Source: a virus
IMG/VR virus record: IMGVR_UViG_3300047462_000130
Coordinates: 1 to 38,947 of that record
DNA: 38,947 nucleotides
Direction: 5' to 3' (one strand)
The notes below the pieces were generated by a model. It saw nothing but the letters and a program-made list of their open reading frames with translations, did no database searches and had not been told where the DNA came from. This document shows, one piece after another, positions 5,330 through 14,256 of the stretch; the stretch's first letter is position 1; every line of letters begins with the position of its first letter. The translations under genes and the position numbers were made by a program.

Positions 5330-5736
5330 GGCTGCGATGACTCCAGGTTGTCGGCGGCAGCCGCGAACTGCCCAGCCTTCATCTGGGCGAGGAAGTTCGG
5401 CCACTTGGCCTCGAAGCGCGCAGGGTTGCCGAGGCCGACATTGAAGTACAGGGTATAGATCACCGTCTGGCGTGCGGGGGTGAGAAGCGTGATCCATGGC
5501 AGGCCCGGAGCGAGATCCGCCTCACATTGTGCGAGGTCGTTGGAGAGCATCTGCTCCGACTCGGCCGGGGAGAGCCCGCGGCCGGCTAAGTTGCGCCCGA
5601 CCCCGATGGTAGGGTTTCCCTGTACGAGGGTTCCCGGACCGATGGGGCGCCCGGTGGCATCGTCGTAGACCTTGAGCTTGATCCCCTCATCGCCGTGCAG
5701 TTCGGCGCGCAGCTGCTGCTCCGTGAGCGGGTTCAC
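5269..5736 (-). CDS. T4-type lysozyme endolysin (GH24)
   Basis: A 155-residue muramidase that cuts peptidoglycan. The GH24 triad is visible: Glu17 in HGDEGIKLKVY, Asp26 in DDATG and Thr43 in PTIGVGRNL. The C-terminal helices include LTPARQTVIYTLYFNVG. There is no signal or signal-anchor segment, so it needs a holin for export. The family is normally 145-165 residues. The start is GTG at 5736, overlapping the stop of the preceding small membrane protein gene (GTGA). Confidence 0.9.
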   Translation of the reverse strand: MNPLTEQQLRAELHGDEGIKLKVYDDATGRPIGPGTLVQGNPTIGVGRNLAGRGLSPAESEQMLSNDLAQCEADLAPGLPWITLLTPARQTVIYTLYFNVGLGNPARFEAKWPNFLAQMKAGQFAAAADNLESSQPWATEVGTRAKRLAELVRFG

Positions 5737-5915
5737 AGAGTGCGGACGAGGTGCCCGAGCAGGCCGCCCAAGGCGAGGCCCGCGAGGCCGGCCAGCAGCG
5801 GTAGGTGTTTCTCGTACCAGGTCTTCGCCTGGGCCTCGAGCGCCGTCACGCGCGCTTCCAAGGTCACGGTCTCGGTGACAACAGCGGCTTTGACTTCGTT
5901 GATGGGGCTGGCCAT
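5733..5915 (-). CDS. Small coiled-coil protein with C-terminal membrane segment
   Basis: A 60-residue protein: MASPINEVKAAVVTETVTLE, a heptad-like helix (ARVTALEAQAKTWYEKH), then a Leu/Gly-rich membrane segment (LPLLAGLAGLALGGLLGHLV). ATG at 5915 has GAGGAG six bases upstream. The topology repeats that of the gene at 4836-5111, so it may be a pinholin, antiholin or lysis accessory. It directly precedes the lysozyme gene. Confidence 0.65.
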   Translation of the reverse strand: MASPINEVKAAVVTETVTLEARVTALEAQAKTWYEKHLPLLAGLAGLALGGLLGHLVRTL

Positions 5916-5931
5916 GGGTGACTCCTCGGGT

Positions 5932-8547
5932 TTAGTAGACGAATCCCGCGCCGCTCGCCTTATGCTTCGACAGCGCGGAGTACTGCAGGGTGAAGGGCAC
6001 AGCGCCCGTGTTGTTGACGGTGATGTGGGTGCTCCCGCCGGCCCCATTCGCCGTGATGGTGTAGGTCACCGCGCCCGGCGAGGACACCGCTCCCAACGTC
6101 GTGATGGTGCCGTTGACGCCCGGAATCACCGTAAACGAGCGCCGATCGTACGTCCCGTTGGTGCCATCATTGAGGTAGAACGAGATCTCGCCCTGCCACA
6201 CCTGTCCGGCCGCGAGCACACACACATCCTGCGACGCGCCGTTCCCTACGGTGAAAATGGAGGCGCCATCGAAGCGCGCGCGCTCCAGGTCCGCGCCCCA
6301 GCCGAGCGCTGCAAAGCCGTCCGCCTGGATGTTGGCGGTCGCGGTCGCGGACACCTTGATCGCCGGCGCACTCGCGCCCAGCACCGGACCCGATTGCTCG
6401 GCGTAGCAGTTGATCAACTTCATGCCGGAGCCGCTGAAAATCGCGGCGCCGGGGGCGACGAAGATCGCGTTTGGCAAAGGCTGGAAATTCGGATCGCCGT
6501 TCCAGCCGTTGGTGAACTTCACCACATCGAAGGTCCAGGTGTCGCAGCCGTTGCCGGCGATGGCATCGAAATAAAGCGCGGTGCCGCCCGCCTGGCGCTG
6601 CGACGGGCTGCCGGTGACGCAGGTGGTCCATTTGCACTCGTTGGCGAACGAGCCGGCCGCCGGGTTGACGTAGATCGTGTGCCGCCCGGCGTTGATCGAC
6701 TGCACCACTTCGAACATGCCCTGCTGCACGAACGAGGAGGCGCCGGGGGTAATCGAAATGCCGTCGCGCTGCGCGTTGTGGATATCGACGTTTCTCACCA
6801 TCGGGGCTTCAAAGCCGCCGATCACCAGGGCATCGCGCCCGGCGAAACAGCAATCAACGGAAATGTCCTTGAGCACCGCGGCATCGGCCGAGCCCGCGGC
6901 TCCCAAGAGGATGCAGTCAGTCGCCGCATTGTTGATGCAAAGCGCGATGGTAGGACGGCCCTGCAGACCTTCCCAGCGGTGCGCCGTGGTGTTGATCGTC
7001 CCGCCGATCACCGCCTGGCCGGTCATCAGATAGATGCTCGGTCCGGTGAACGAGAGCGTGCCGTTGATGCTGTACAGGTTGTAGTTCACGCTCGATCCCA
7101 AGGACGCGCCCTGGGAGCCGACCAGCGCGTTCGCCGCATTGATCGGGATGGTGTCATCGGCGCCGAAGTAGTAGGTCAACGGGATTGCTGCGGTGAGCGG
7201 TCCGCTCGCGAAGGTCTGAGAGATCGACACCTTGTACGTGCCGGTGCTGCCGGCCGCGCCGGTCAGCTGATAGAGGATCGTGGTACCGCCCGCCGCCCCG
7301 GTGATGGTCTGCCCCGGCAGCAGGGTGCCGCTCGCGATCGCGGTCACGGTCATGGTGGTCGAGGCGGGGCCGATCGAGGCGGTGAAGGCACAGGTCGAGG
7401 CCCAGGGGGGCGCCACGTTTAAGGTGACGGCGGTGCCCGACACATAGCCTTGGATGGTGTTCAGGGACGTCGGAAAGGTGGTGTAGGGGGGCGCAACAAT
7501 GAAGATCACCTTGCCCACATCGGCCGCGACGAAGGCGGCGTTGGCATCGCTGAACGCGGTCCCGAGCATGGTGCCGTTGTTGCCGCGCTTGCCGTTGCCC
7601 AAGGCGCCGAACCATTCCGGGTAGATCGCCGGGGCGCGGATCTTGCCCGCGATGGTGCCCCCGGCGCTCTGATCAAAGATCTTCCACAGGCCGGCGTACA
7701 CCGGCGCGTTGATCGTAATGGTGATGCCGGCGGCGGGTTTCAAAATGGCGAGCGAGTCGAAAAAGAGCGGCACGTTGAGCACGAGGTTCGAGTTCACGAG
7801 ATATGTGCCCGGAGGGATGTAGAGCGCCGCTCCGATGCTGTTCGCGGTGGTCAGGAACGCCGCATTGTTGGTCGCCCCATCGCCCACCGCGCCAAAGCGC
7901 CGGATATCCTCACCGCGCCACGGTGCTTTGTCATAGCTGGTGGGCACCACGCCGGCGGCCGCCTCCGCCGCGGTCTGCGGGTACAGAATGCCGCCGATCA
8001 CCTGCTGCGTCAGCACGTCATAGAGCAGTTGCCAAACCGTGCCGGTCCACTCGAATTGGTAGATGCCGCCCGCCACCAGGCTCCCCGGCGGCAGCGCGCC
8101 ACCGCCCGGAATCTGGATCGACTGGTTGCCGGTGGCGTTCAGGTTCAGAGTGGAGGCGCCCGCGTTGCTGTTGCCGATCACCAGGGTCACTTTCAGGTTT
8201 GGGTACAGCGAGGCCGGGTAGGCCGCGTTGGTGAGCACGTAGGCGTTCGCGATGCCGCTGTCGGTACCGACCACGAAGCCCATGGGGTCGAGCATCTGCA
8301 CCGGGCTTTTGGTCTTGTAGACGGTCGCCTTGTACGAGTAGGTCAGCGTGTAGGCGCCGTCCGGCACGTAAAAACTCACCTGCCCGGTGATGTCCGACAT
8401 CACGGTCGAGGCGGCGATCGGGCTCGCGGTGCCGTTGGTGTTGTAGATGGTCGCGAGGCCGCCTCCCGGATAATTGGTGACGGTGACGGTGGCGCCGAGC
8501 AGGGAGTTGCCGGAATCGTCGGTCAGGGTCTCGAAATACTGCAGCAT
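5932..8547 (-). CDS. Tailspike with pectate-lyase-like beta-helix
   Basis: An 871-residue protein from ATG at 8547 (AGGAA upstream). The N-terminal 90 residues form a beta domain (LTDDSGNSLLGATVTVTNYP) probably attaching it to the tail. At about residue 215 comes GEDIRRFGAVGDGATNNAAF with IPPGTYLVNS soon after, the hallmark opening of pectate-lyase-3-like phage spikes. Repeated short beta strands follow, as expected for a right-handed beta-helix that binds and often cuts surface polysaccharide. The C-terminal 130 residues look like a separate beta domain. Catalytic residues cannot be picked out by eye. Confidence 0.8.
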   Translation of the reverse strand: MLQYFETLTDDSGNSLLGATVTVTNYPGGGLATIYNTNGTASPIAASTVMSDITGQVSFYVPDGAYTLTYSYKATVYKTKSPVQMLDPMGFVVGTDSGIANAYVLTNAAYPASLYPNLKVTLVIGNSNAGASTLNLNATGNQSIQIPGGGALPPGSLVAGGIYQFEWTGTVWQLLYDVLTQQVIGGILYPQTAAEAAAGVVPTSYDKAPWRGEDIRRFGAVGDGATNNAAFLTTANSIGAALYIPPGTYLVNSNLVLNVPLFFDSLAILKPAAGITITINAPVYAGLWKIFDQSAGGTIAGKIRAPAIYPEWFGALGNGKRGNNGTMLGTAFSDANAAFVAADVGKVIFIVAPPYTTFPTSLNTIQGYVSGTAVTLNVAPPWASTCAFTASIGPASTTMTVTAIASGTLLPGQTITGAAGGTTILYQLTGAAGSTGTYKVSISQTFASGPLTAAIPLTYYFGADDTIPINAANALVGSQGASLGSSVNYNLYSINGTLSFTGPSIYLMTGQAVIGGTINTTAHRWEGLQGRPTIALCINNAATDCILLGAAGSADAAVLKDISVDCCFAGRDALVIGGFEAPMVRNVDIHNAQRDGISITPGASSFVQQGMFEVVQSINAGRHTIYVNPAAGSFANECKWTTCVTGSPSQRQAGGTALYFDAIAGNGCDTWTFDVVKFTNGWNGDPNFQPLPNAIFVAPGAAIFSGSGMKLINCYAEQSGPVLGASAPAIKVSATATANIQADGFAALGWGADLERARFDGASIFTVGNGASQDVCVLAAGQVWQGEISFYLNDGTNGTYDRRSFTVIPGVNGTITTLGAVSSPGAVTYTITANGAGGSTHITVNNTGAVPFTLQYSALSKHKASGAGFVY

Positions 8548-8560
8548 GGCGGTGTTCCTG

Positions 8561-9265
8561 TCAGGCGAGCACGTAGGCAAATGAACCGGAGAAGAGCCGC
8601 TTGATGCCGGCCGCGGTCCACAGTCCCGAGGCGTTGTTGATGTTGAGCGCGACCGCGGTGCCGCCCACCTGGTTCTGGATCACCATGCTGGCGGCAGCCC
8701 CGGTGACGCTGTTGTCCTCGGCGGCGAGCAACGGCGATTGCACCACCTTTGTCAGCCCCTGTAGGCCGGGCAACATCCCGCTGAAGCCGAACCCGGTGGC
8801 ATTGCTGGTGAGTGCGCCCGTGTCGTCCCACGAGAGGATCACGAAACCGCCCGCGGGGCCGCCGGACAAGGCGTAGCGGAAGTTGACCAGCGGCAGCGTG
8901 GTCACGCCGGTCACCTGCATCTGGAACGTGCCGGTGATACCGGTCGAGACGGTCGGGTCATCGACGCCGGCGATGTTGTCGAGCACGTCCAGCTGGTTGC
9001 CGGCGGCATCGGTCGCGATGAACTTGACGACCGTCCCGGCGGGCACCCAGAAGGCGACCGGCGCGCCCGAGGCGGACACCGGCCGGCCCGCGGCCGAGAG
9101 TGTCATTGGGTTCGGGTTGGCAACGAGGCCGGTGTTGTCGGTGTAGGTGGTCACCGGCGTGGTCGTGCCGGCGAGGTAGGTAGTGATCTGTCCGCCGGTC
9201 GCTACCACCCCGATATTGGTGAACCACTGCGGGATGTACGAGAGTGGCAGGATGTACAGGGTCAT
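8561..9265 (-). CDS. Tail fibre or spike-adaptor protein
   Basis: A 234-residue protein beginning MTLYILPLSYIPQWFTNIG, beta-rich, with GGQITTYLAGTTTPVTTYTD and a run like NPMTLSAAGRPVSASGAPVA, which is typical of the N-terminal beta domains of short-tailed phage fibre proteins. The C-terminal part repeats Gly/Ala/Asn-rich strands. It precedes the tailspike by 13 bases and overlaps the ATP-grasp gene by four. It probably attaches the spike or forms a second, enzyme-free fibre. Confidence 0.65.
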   Translation of the reverse strand: MTLYILPLSYIPQWFTNIGVVATGGQITTYLAGTTTPVTTYTDNTGLVANPNPMTLSAAGRPVSASGAPVAFWVPAGTVVKFIATDAAGNQLDVLDNIAGVDDPTVSTGITGTFQMQVTGVTTLPLVNFRYALSGGPAGGFVILSWDDTGALTSNATGFGFSGMLPGLQGLTKVVQSPLLAAEDNSVTGAAASMVIQNQVGGTAVALNINNASGLWTAAGIKRLFSGSFAYVLA

Positions 9266-10587
9266 TGGAAGCTCCAGTCGGTCGCGATGCCGTGCGCCTG
9301 GAGCTTCGGGATCTCCTCCTCGAGCTTCTCGCCGATGTCATCGCGGTAGATCATGTTCGGGACGTGCAGCTCCTGCAGCGTGTCGTAGGCCCGGGTGGTG
9401 GCGCGCGTCACCGACTTGCCGGTCCCGGTCACCACGCACAGATAATCCCCGGTGGTGGTCCAGCAGTCGCGGGTTTCGACTGCCTTGCCCACCATCACCG
9501 GCTGCGGCGCGATCTTGACCGCCTGCGGCGCGAGGTACTGCAGGTTCTCGCGCGTGACCCCGGCGATCGGAATGCCCTCGACCTCCGCTTTGGTCAGGGT
9601 ACTGTACGGATAATCAGGCTGCGCGATCACGATGCCACAGGCATGCCGAGTGGAGACTTTAAGGGTGTCCTTGCCCTCGCAGGCGTCCCACATCCACTCG
9701 ACCGGATCGCCCTGGTGGGTCGCCCACATGATGTTGGCGGCAGGCCAGCCCAAGCGCGTGGTAAATTCCAGCGGCCAGGCACGCCCCTCGTCATCCACGA
9801 TGCAGTTCACGTCGATATCGCCCAAATGACCCAACGCGACCAGCTTTTCTTCGAGCGGTGCCAGCACCTCCTGAAACAGCTTCGATTCTCCGCCGGTGTA
9901 CTTCATTACCGTGCCGGCCTCGCCGCAGTTGGGCCCGCAGTTGCCCGAGAGGAGTTTCTTGAATTCGAAGTTCTCGTTCGGCGGCCCGACCCAGCCCTGG
10001 GCGCCCAACCATCGGGAGACGCCAATCTCGATGCCGTCAATGACCTCCTGCAGCATCACGGGCCCCTGTGGGTTCATCTGAAGCTTCTGCCAGCGCTCGA
10101 GGCGGGCGATCAGGTCGGCGGCACTCTTGCCGACGTAGCTCAGACTCTTGTCCTCCTCATCGCCGAGCGTTTTGAATACGAACCGCGCGCCCGTCTTCCG
10201 GACGTGAGCTTCCGCCTCCTTCAGGGTGGCAAATTGCTGGGAGGTTGGAATCGCGATGCCGGCGGCCTCGAAGAACTTCATGCCACGAGCGCGGTCAATC
10301 TCGAGCGCGGCTGATTTGACTGAAGGGCCGTACACACGGATTCCCTCGCGCCGCAGTTGATCGAATTTCGGCATGAACTCGTGGTTGCCGGTGGGCACGA
10401 TCAGATTCGACCACTTGGCGTGGGTCAGCCAGTTCTTCACCCGCTCGACGCCCTTGAAACCATCGCCCGTGGTCGGGTGATTGTCCTTCGAGTACCAGAT
10501 CTTGACGTCGTGCCCGGCCTTGGCCGCGCGAACGCCCAGCGCCAGACCTTCCCCGACCGAGTCCATGTTTACAATCAAGAGCTTCAC
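9262..10587 (-). CDS. PurD-like ATP-grasp ligase (phosphoribosylamine-glycine ligase family)
   Basis: A 441-residue protein, the length of bacterial PurD. N-terminal domain, then the ATP-grasp entry YGPSVKSAALEIDRARGMKF (86-105) and GIAIPT. The ATP-binding Lys139 lies in FVFKT, where PurD has VIKADG. QEVIDGIEIGVSRW (180-193) and GPNCGEAG (218-225) match the PurD active-site strand, and WPLEFTTRLGWP matches the metal-binding V(I)EFNCRFGDP. The C-terminal GARS domain is also present (GIVIAQPDYPYS). PurD joins glycine to phosphoribosylamine in purine synthesis. Changes at substrate motifs and its place between tail and ejection proteins suggest a different substrate. GTG start by GTGA overlap. 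Confidence 0.85.
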   Translation of the reverse strand: MKLLIVNMDSVGEGLALGVRAAKAGHDVKIWYSKDNHPTTGDGFKGVERVKNWLTHAKWSNLIVPTGNHEFMPKFDQLRREGIRVYGPSVKSAALEIDRARGMKFFEAAGIAIPTSQQFATLKEAEAHVRKTGARFVFKTLGDEEDKSLSYVGKSAADLIARLERWQKLQMNPQGPVMLQEVIDGIEIGVSRWLGAQGWVGPPNENFEFKKLLSGNCGPNCGEAGTVMKYTGGESKLFQEVLAPLEEKLVALGHLGDIDVNCIVDDEGRAWPLEFTTRLGWPAANIMWATHQGDPVEWMWDACEGKDTLKVSTRHACGIVIAQPDYPYSTLTKAEVEGIPIAGVTRENLQYLAPQAVKIAPQPVMVGKAVETRDCWTTTGDYLCVVTGTGKSVTRATTRAYDTLQELHVPNMIYRDDIGEKLEEEIPKLQAHGIATDWSFQ

Positions 10588-12779
10588 GGCGGGGGCGGTT
10601 CGCGCGGCGTGATGCCGGCCGCGGCGCCCAAGGTGGTCAGCTGGCGGCGCCGGGCCGCGTTCCGCAAGGCGGCGCGTGCCTCGCTCTCCGCGGCCGCGGT
10701 CTCCAAGGGCGAGCGCACCGCCTGAGCCGCTTCCTGGGCCGCCTTGCCGCGTTCGCCCAATGATTTGAGGGCATCGCGAGCCCCGATCACGTATTTCGCC
10801 CCCGGCACCAGATATTTGGTGGCCTTTTCGGCCAATACCAGCGCGTTCGGCACGGTGCCCGACTCGGTCACGCGTCCGGCGGGCTCGGTGCGGGTTATCT
10901 TTGCTGCCCGGAGGATGCGGTACAGCTCATCGGCGGTGGACTTGCCGAGGATCTCGTTCAGGCGATCGCGGCCGACGCTGTTGATCGACTTGCGCAACGC
11001 CGCGGCGGTGAGCACCTGGCGCTCCGCCTCATCGGTCGCGACCACGTTGCGCGCGTCCTCGAGGATGCGGTTCACCGTCTCGCCCTGCAGGTCGCGCCAG
11101 GCTTTTCGGCCCTCGAAACGGGCCGACCGCGGCCCCTCTTGGGTGAGCAGCGACTTCTTGACCTGGCGGATCTGATCGAGCGAGCCCTTGGCGATGGTCT
11201 GGGCGGTCTTCTCGAGCGCGAGCGCCCGGTCGCCGGCCTTGTTGGTGGTGAGCTTCTTGATGAGCGCCTGGTCCTTGAACTCCTGCTGGTGCTTGCGGAA
11301 CGCATCGTTCGCGGCTTTCCATGCTTTGGCGCCCTCCGGCGAGGCCTCCGCCATGGTCTCATCGATCGCTTTGCGCACTTTCGCGGCATAGTGGCCTTCT
11401 TTACCACCGGTGGCCGCGATGTCGTTCGCGTCCGAGCGCAGATCGTGTAGCTCGGCGAGCGTCGCGTCCTCGAACGGCACCGGTTCCGGGGACTTGGCCG
11501 CCAGTTGCTTGGCGCGCGCGGCCTTGCCCAGCCAGCCCTGTACCCAGCCCAAGTGCTGAATCTCCGGGTTCTTCTCAAGGAGCGCGGTCAACGGCTTGAC
11601 CGGCGCGCGCACGTCGGGCTCGGTCTCGCGGGCCTTTTTGTACAGCGCGTCGTAGTTGCGCTTGCTGGCCGCCGCCTTGATCCGCAGAGAGCCTTGCACG
11701 GAGCCGCCGACCTCCTCGGTCGGCTTGGTCGCGCGGCGCACGGACGGGCTCGACGGAGCGCCTTCCTCGGTCGGATCGTGCAGGCCGCCCTGCAGGCCGG
11801 CCTTGCGGCCCCTCAGAACTTCCAGGTTTGCTTGAATGTCTCGGTTTGCTCGAATGTCCGTTTGCCGGATGGGCTCACCCGCATCCGTTTTCGATGCGAC
11901 CGCTTCTCGACGTAGGTCGGCAGCGTTTCGGGTGAGTTTGCCGCGGGTGGTCTCGACCGGGATGCGCAGGCCCTGCAAGGCGGCCTGGCGCTCGATGGCT
12001 TTCGGATCCAGCTTCTCCAGATTGCCGGACTCCTTGGCGATGTTGGTGAGCGTTTTCCGCATCGCTGCAGGTAGCGAATTCCAATCCACACCAACACGAT
12101 TTCGAACATAGGACTCGGCTCTCGCTGCGGCGCCGGCGGCGCCCTGGGCGGCCGAGGCGGTGGCCTTGGGAATCTCGGAGGCCACCTTGGCGCCCAAAAT
12201 GTTCGGTGCCTGCTTGGTCGCCTCCTCGGCGGCGTTGCCGATGCTCTCGGCGATCGGCTCCGGCAGCCCGAGCATCTTGGCGGCGCCGCCGTAGTAGGAC
12301 TTCGAGAAGCGCCCCGCCGCGCCGATGGTGGCATCGCCCACCGCGCCGATCGCCTCGGTGGTCGCTTTGCCTAAGCCGGTGCGCGGGTGGTAGGTGAACT
12401 TGTCCTGCACCTCGCGCTGGAAACCGGCCGCATCGGTGTCTTGGTTGCCGGTCGCCATGTCGACGCCGGTGGCCACCAGACCGGCGATGTCCGCCACCGG
12501 CTTCGCGATCGCCCCCGTCACCGTGGCCGCCGCCGCCTCCACCGGGCCCGCTATCGCTTCGCCCCAGGCGCGGGCGCCGGCTTTGAAAAGATCCCCGAAC
12601 GTCCGGGGCTCCTCCGCCGGGCCCGGCGCCTGGGGCTTCTCCGGGGCTTTGGCGGGGGGTGCGGCGGCACCCGACTGGAGGGTGTACCCCGGCGGCAGCG
12701 GCGGCAGGCCTCCCGAGGGGGCGGCGGGTTGCATGCCCTGCAGGGTGTAGCCGGCGGGTAAGGGGGGCAGCTCAGCCAA
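10584..12779 (-). CDS. Large internal virion / DNA-ejection protein
   Basis: A 731-residue, Ala/Lys/Glu-rich, helical protein with two N-terminal copies of LPPLP(A/P)GYTLQ (about residues 4-14 and 25-35), a Pro-rich linker and a long helical body with many charged repeats. The size, composition and position between a smaller coiled-coil virion protein and the tail genes match ejection proteins of P22- and BPP-1-like phages, which leave the capsid ahead of the DNA and build a channel through the envelope. The start is an unusual TTG at 12779, overlapping the previous stop by eight bases; the next Met is at residue 16. Confidence 0.65.
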   Translation of the reverse strand: MAELPPLPAGYTLQGMQPAAPSGGLPPLPPGYTLQSGAAAPPAKAPEKPQAPGPAEEPRTFGDLFKAGARAWGEAIAGPVEAAAATVTGAIAKPVADIAGLVATGVDMATGNQDTDAAGFQREVQDKFTYHPRTGLGKATTEAIGAVGDATIGAAGRFSKSYYGGAAKMLGLPEPIAESIGNAAEEATKQAPNILGAKVASEIPKATASAAQGAAGAAARAESYVRNRVGVDWNSLPAAMRKTLTNIAKESGNLEKLDPKAIERQAALQGLRIPVETTRGKLTRNAADLRREAVASKTDAGEPIRQTDIRANRDIQANLEVLRGRKAGLQGGLHDPTEEGAPSSPSVRRATKPTEEVGGSVQGSLRIKAAASKRNYDALYKKARETEPDVRAPVKPLTALLEKNPEIQHLGWVQGWLGKAARAKQLAAKSPEPVPFEDATLAELHDLRSDANDIAATGGKEGHYAAKVRKAIDETMAEASPEGAKAWKAANDAFRKHQQEFKDQALIKKLTTNKAGDRALALEKTAQTIAKGSLDQIRQVKKSLLTQEGPRSARFEGRKAWRDLQGETVNRILEDARNVVATDEAERQVLTAAALRKSINSVGRDRLNEILGKSTADELYRILRAAKITRTEPAGRVTESGTVPNALVLAEKATKYLVPGAKYVIGARDALKSLGERGKAAQEAAQAVRSPLETAAAESEARAALRNAARRRQLTTLGAAAGITPREPPPP

Positions 12780-14226
12780 TGGGTCGCCCCGTTTGCGCGT
12801 CGACCCAGGACTTGCCGTCCGGCGACAGTTTCAGGGTGTGGCCGTTGGGACCCACCGCGGTCGGCGCCGCGCCGCCGGTTCCGCGGGGAACAGCGGGGCC
12901 GGCACCCGGTATGGCGCTCTGGCCACTGGTCTCGGCGATGGTCCTGTCCGCCGCATCGCGGGCGCCGACCGCTTCTTCCTTCAGCGACTTGACCAGGGTG
13001 TTCACCGCCTCGTCCGAGTTTGCGCTGTTGAAAAGCTCGTGGATGTGGGCGCGCTTGTCGACGTCGGTGCCAGAACGCGCGGCCAGCTGGTTGTAGGCGT
13101 TCTCGAGCGCCTGCATCTTGGTCTTGAAGCGCAGCAGGGCGGGGTCGGAGATCTTCGCGTCGGCCATCTGCGAGAGCTGGTTCCAGGGCACGAACTTGCC
13201 GCGCGGCACGCCCTTCGAGGCCTCGACGGTCTGATCGCCGAAGGTGTCCAACTCATTGGCGGCGAGCGCCACCTTGCCGATCTGCGTGCCGGCGGTCTGT
13301 GCGCCCTTGGTCTCGGCGGCCAGTTTGAGCTTGCCGGACTTGATGCCCTCGGCGATCTCGTCCGAGGTGAGATCGGGGTGTTTGGCGAGCAACCCGTCGA
13401 TGGTGGAGCGGATCTGCGCCTGCGAGCGAAGGCCGGCGGGGAGTGACACGTTCTTATCCGCGAGCGACGCCAACAGCTGCGACTCTTGATCGCTGAAGCC
13501 GGCGTTTTTCGCTTGCGCGGCCGCCTCGCTCGCCAGGTCATGGCGCTCATGCTCGCTCTCGGACTTCTCCTTGGTGGCCTCCGCCTTCGCCTGGGTGTCG
13601 GCCTTGAACTGCTCGAGGCGCTGCTTGATCTGGGCCTGGCCCTGTTTGGACTTCGCCTCGTAGCCCTCGAGCGTCGCTAAGGTGAACGGCTGCCCGGACA
13701 CCATTTTCAGCTGATCGTCCGGCAGAGCCGGCGCGCCATCGGGGAGCTTCTGATTGCGCAGCGACTGGATCGCTGCGGGCATGCGCTGCGTGATGAGGGC
13801 GTTCACATCGAGATCCGAGCCGCCGTTGTTCTTCAGCTGCCGGGCCTCCGCGATCACCCCGTCCAAGGTGTTGACGATCATGTCCTGGCGCTTCTCCGCC
13901 AGCGTGTACTGGTCCAACTGCTGCTGCACCTGGCCCGACTGGTACTGCTGGCCCTGTTTCATCAGGTCCATGGCGGCTTTCGGGCTCACGCGGTTGACGG
14001 CGGCCGCGGTCGAGGCCAAGCCCTGCGGGGTGGTGTAGTCGGACTTCTGCAGGATCGACTTGATCTTGGCCGAGTCGGCGAGGTCTTCCTTCGCCTGGCC
14101 CAACTGCAGGCTCTGCAGCTGGTTGCGGTCGGTCATGTCTCGCAGCGTCGCGCCCTTGGCGGCCGCGGCTACGGGGTCGTACTGGTTGTCGGCAATCGAG
14201 CCGATGACGGAAGGGTCGAATGCCAT
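12772..14226 (-). CDS. Internal virion protein, coiled coil
   Basis: A 484-residue protein from MAFDPSVIGSIADNQYDPVA, preceded by GAGGAGA. It is rich in Gln, Lys and Ala, with long helices (FKADTQAKAEATKEKSESEH) and a C-terminal part ending in a Pro/Gly-rich tail. It resembles the middle-sized ejection protein of podophages such as P22 gp20 or gp16 by position and composition rather than by any motif I can name. It probably forms the ejectosome with its two neighbours. Confidence 0.6.
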   Translation of the reverse strand: MAFDPSVIGSIADNQYDPVAAAAKGATLRDMTDRNQLQSLQLGQAKEDLADSAKIKSILQKSDYTTPQGLASTAAAVNRVSPKAAMDLMKQGQQYQSGQVQQQLDQYTLAEKRQDMIVNTLDGVIAEARQLKNNGGSDLDVNALITQRMPAAIQSLRNQKLPDGAPALPDDQLKMVSGQPFTLATLEGYEAKSKQGQAQIKQRLEQFKADTQAKAEATKEKSESEHERHDLASEAAAQAKNAGFSDQESQLLASLADKNVSLPAGLRSQAQIRSTIDGLLAKHPDLTSDEIAEGIKSGKLKLAAETKGAQTAGTQIGKVALAANELDTFGDQTVEASKGVPRGKFVPWNQLSQMADAKISDPALLRFKTKMQALENAYNQLAARSGTDVDKRAHIHELFNSANSDEAVNTLVKSLKEEAVGARDAADRTIAETSGQSAIPGAGPAVPRGTGGAAPTAVGPNGHTLKLSPDGKSWVDAQTGRPIG

Positions 14227-14256
14227 GGGATCTCCTCAGCGGGGGACGTTGACGCC

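Noticed and set aside
5695-8604. Long rightward open frames (575 and 384 codons) across the tailspike gene
   Set aside because: They are antisense to a well-formed beta-helix protein, have extreme Arg/Gly/Val composition and no ribosome sites. This is the normal shadow of GC-rich codon use.
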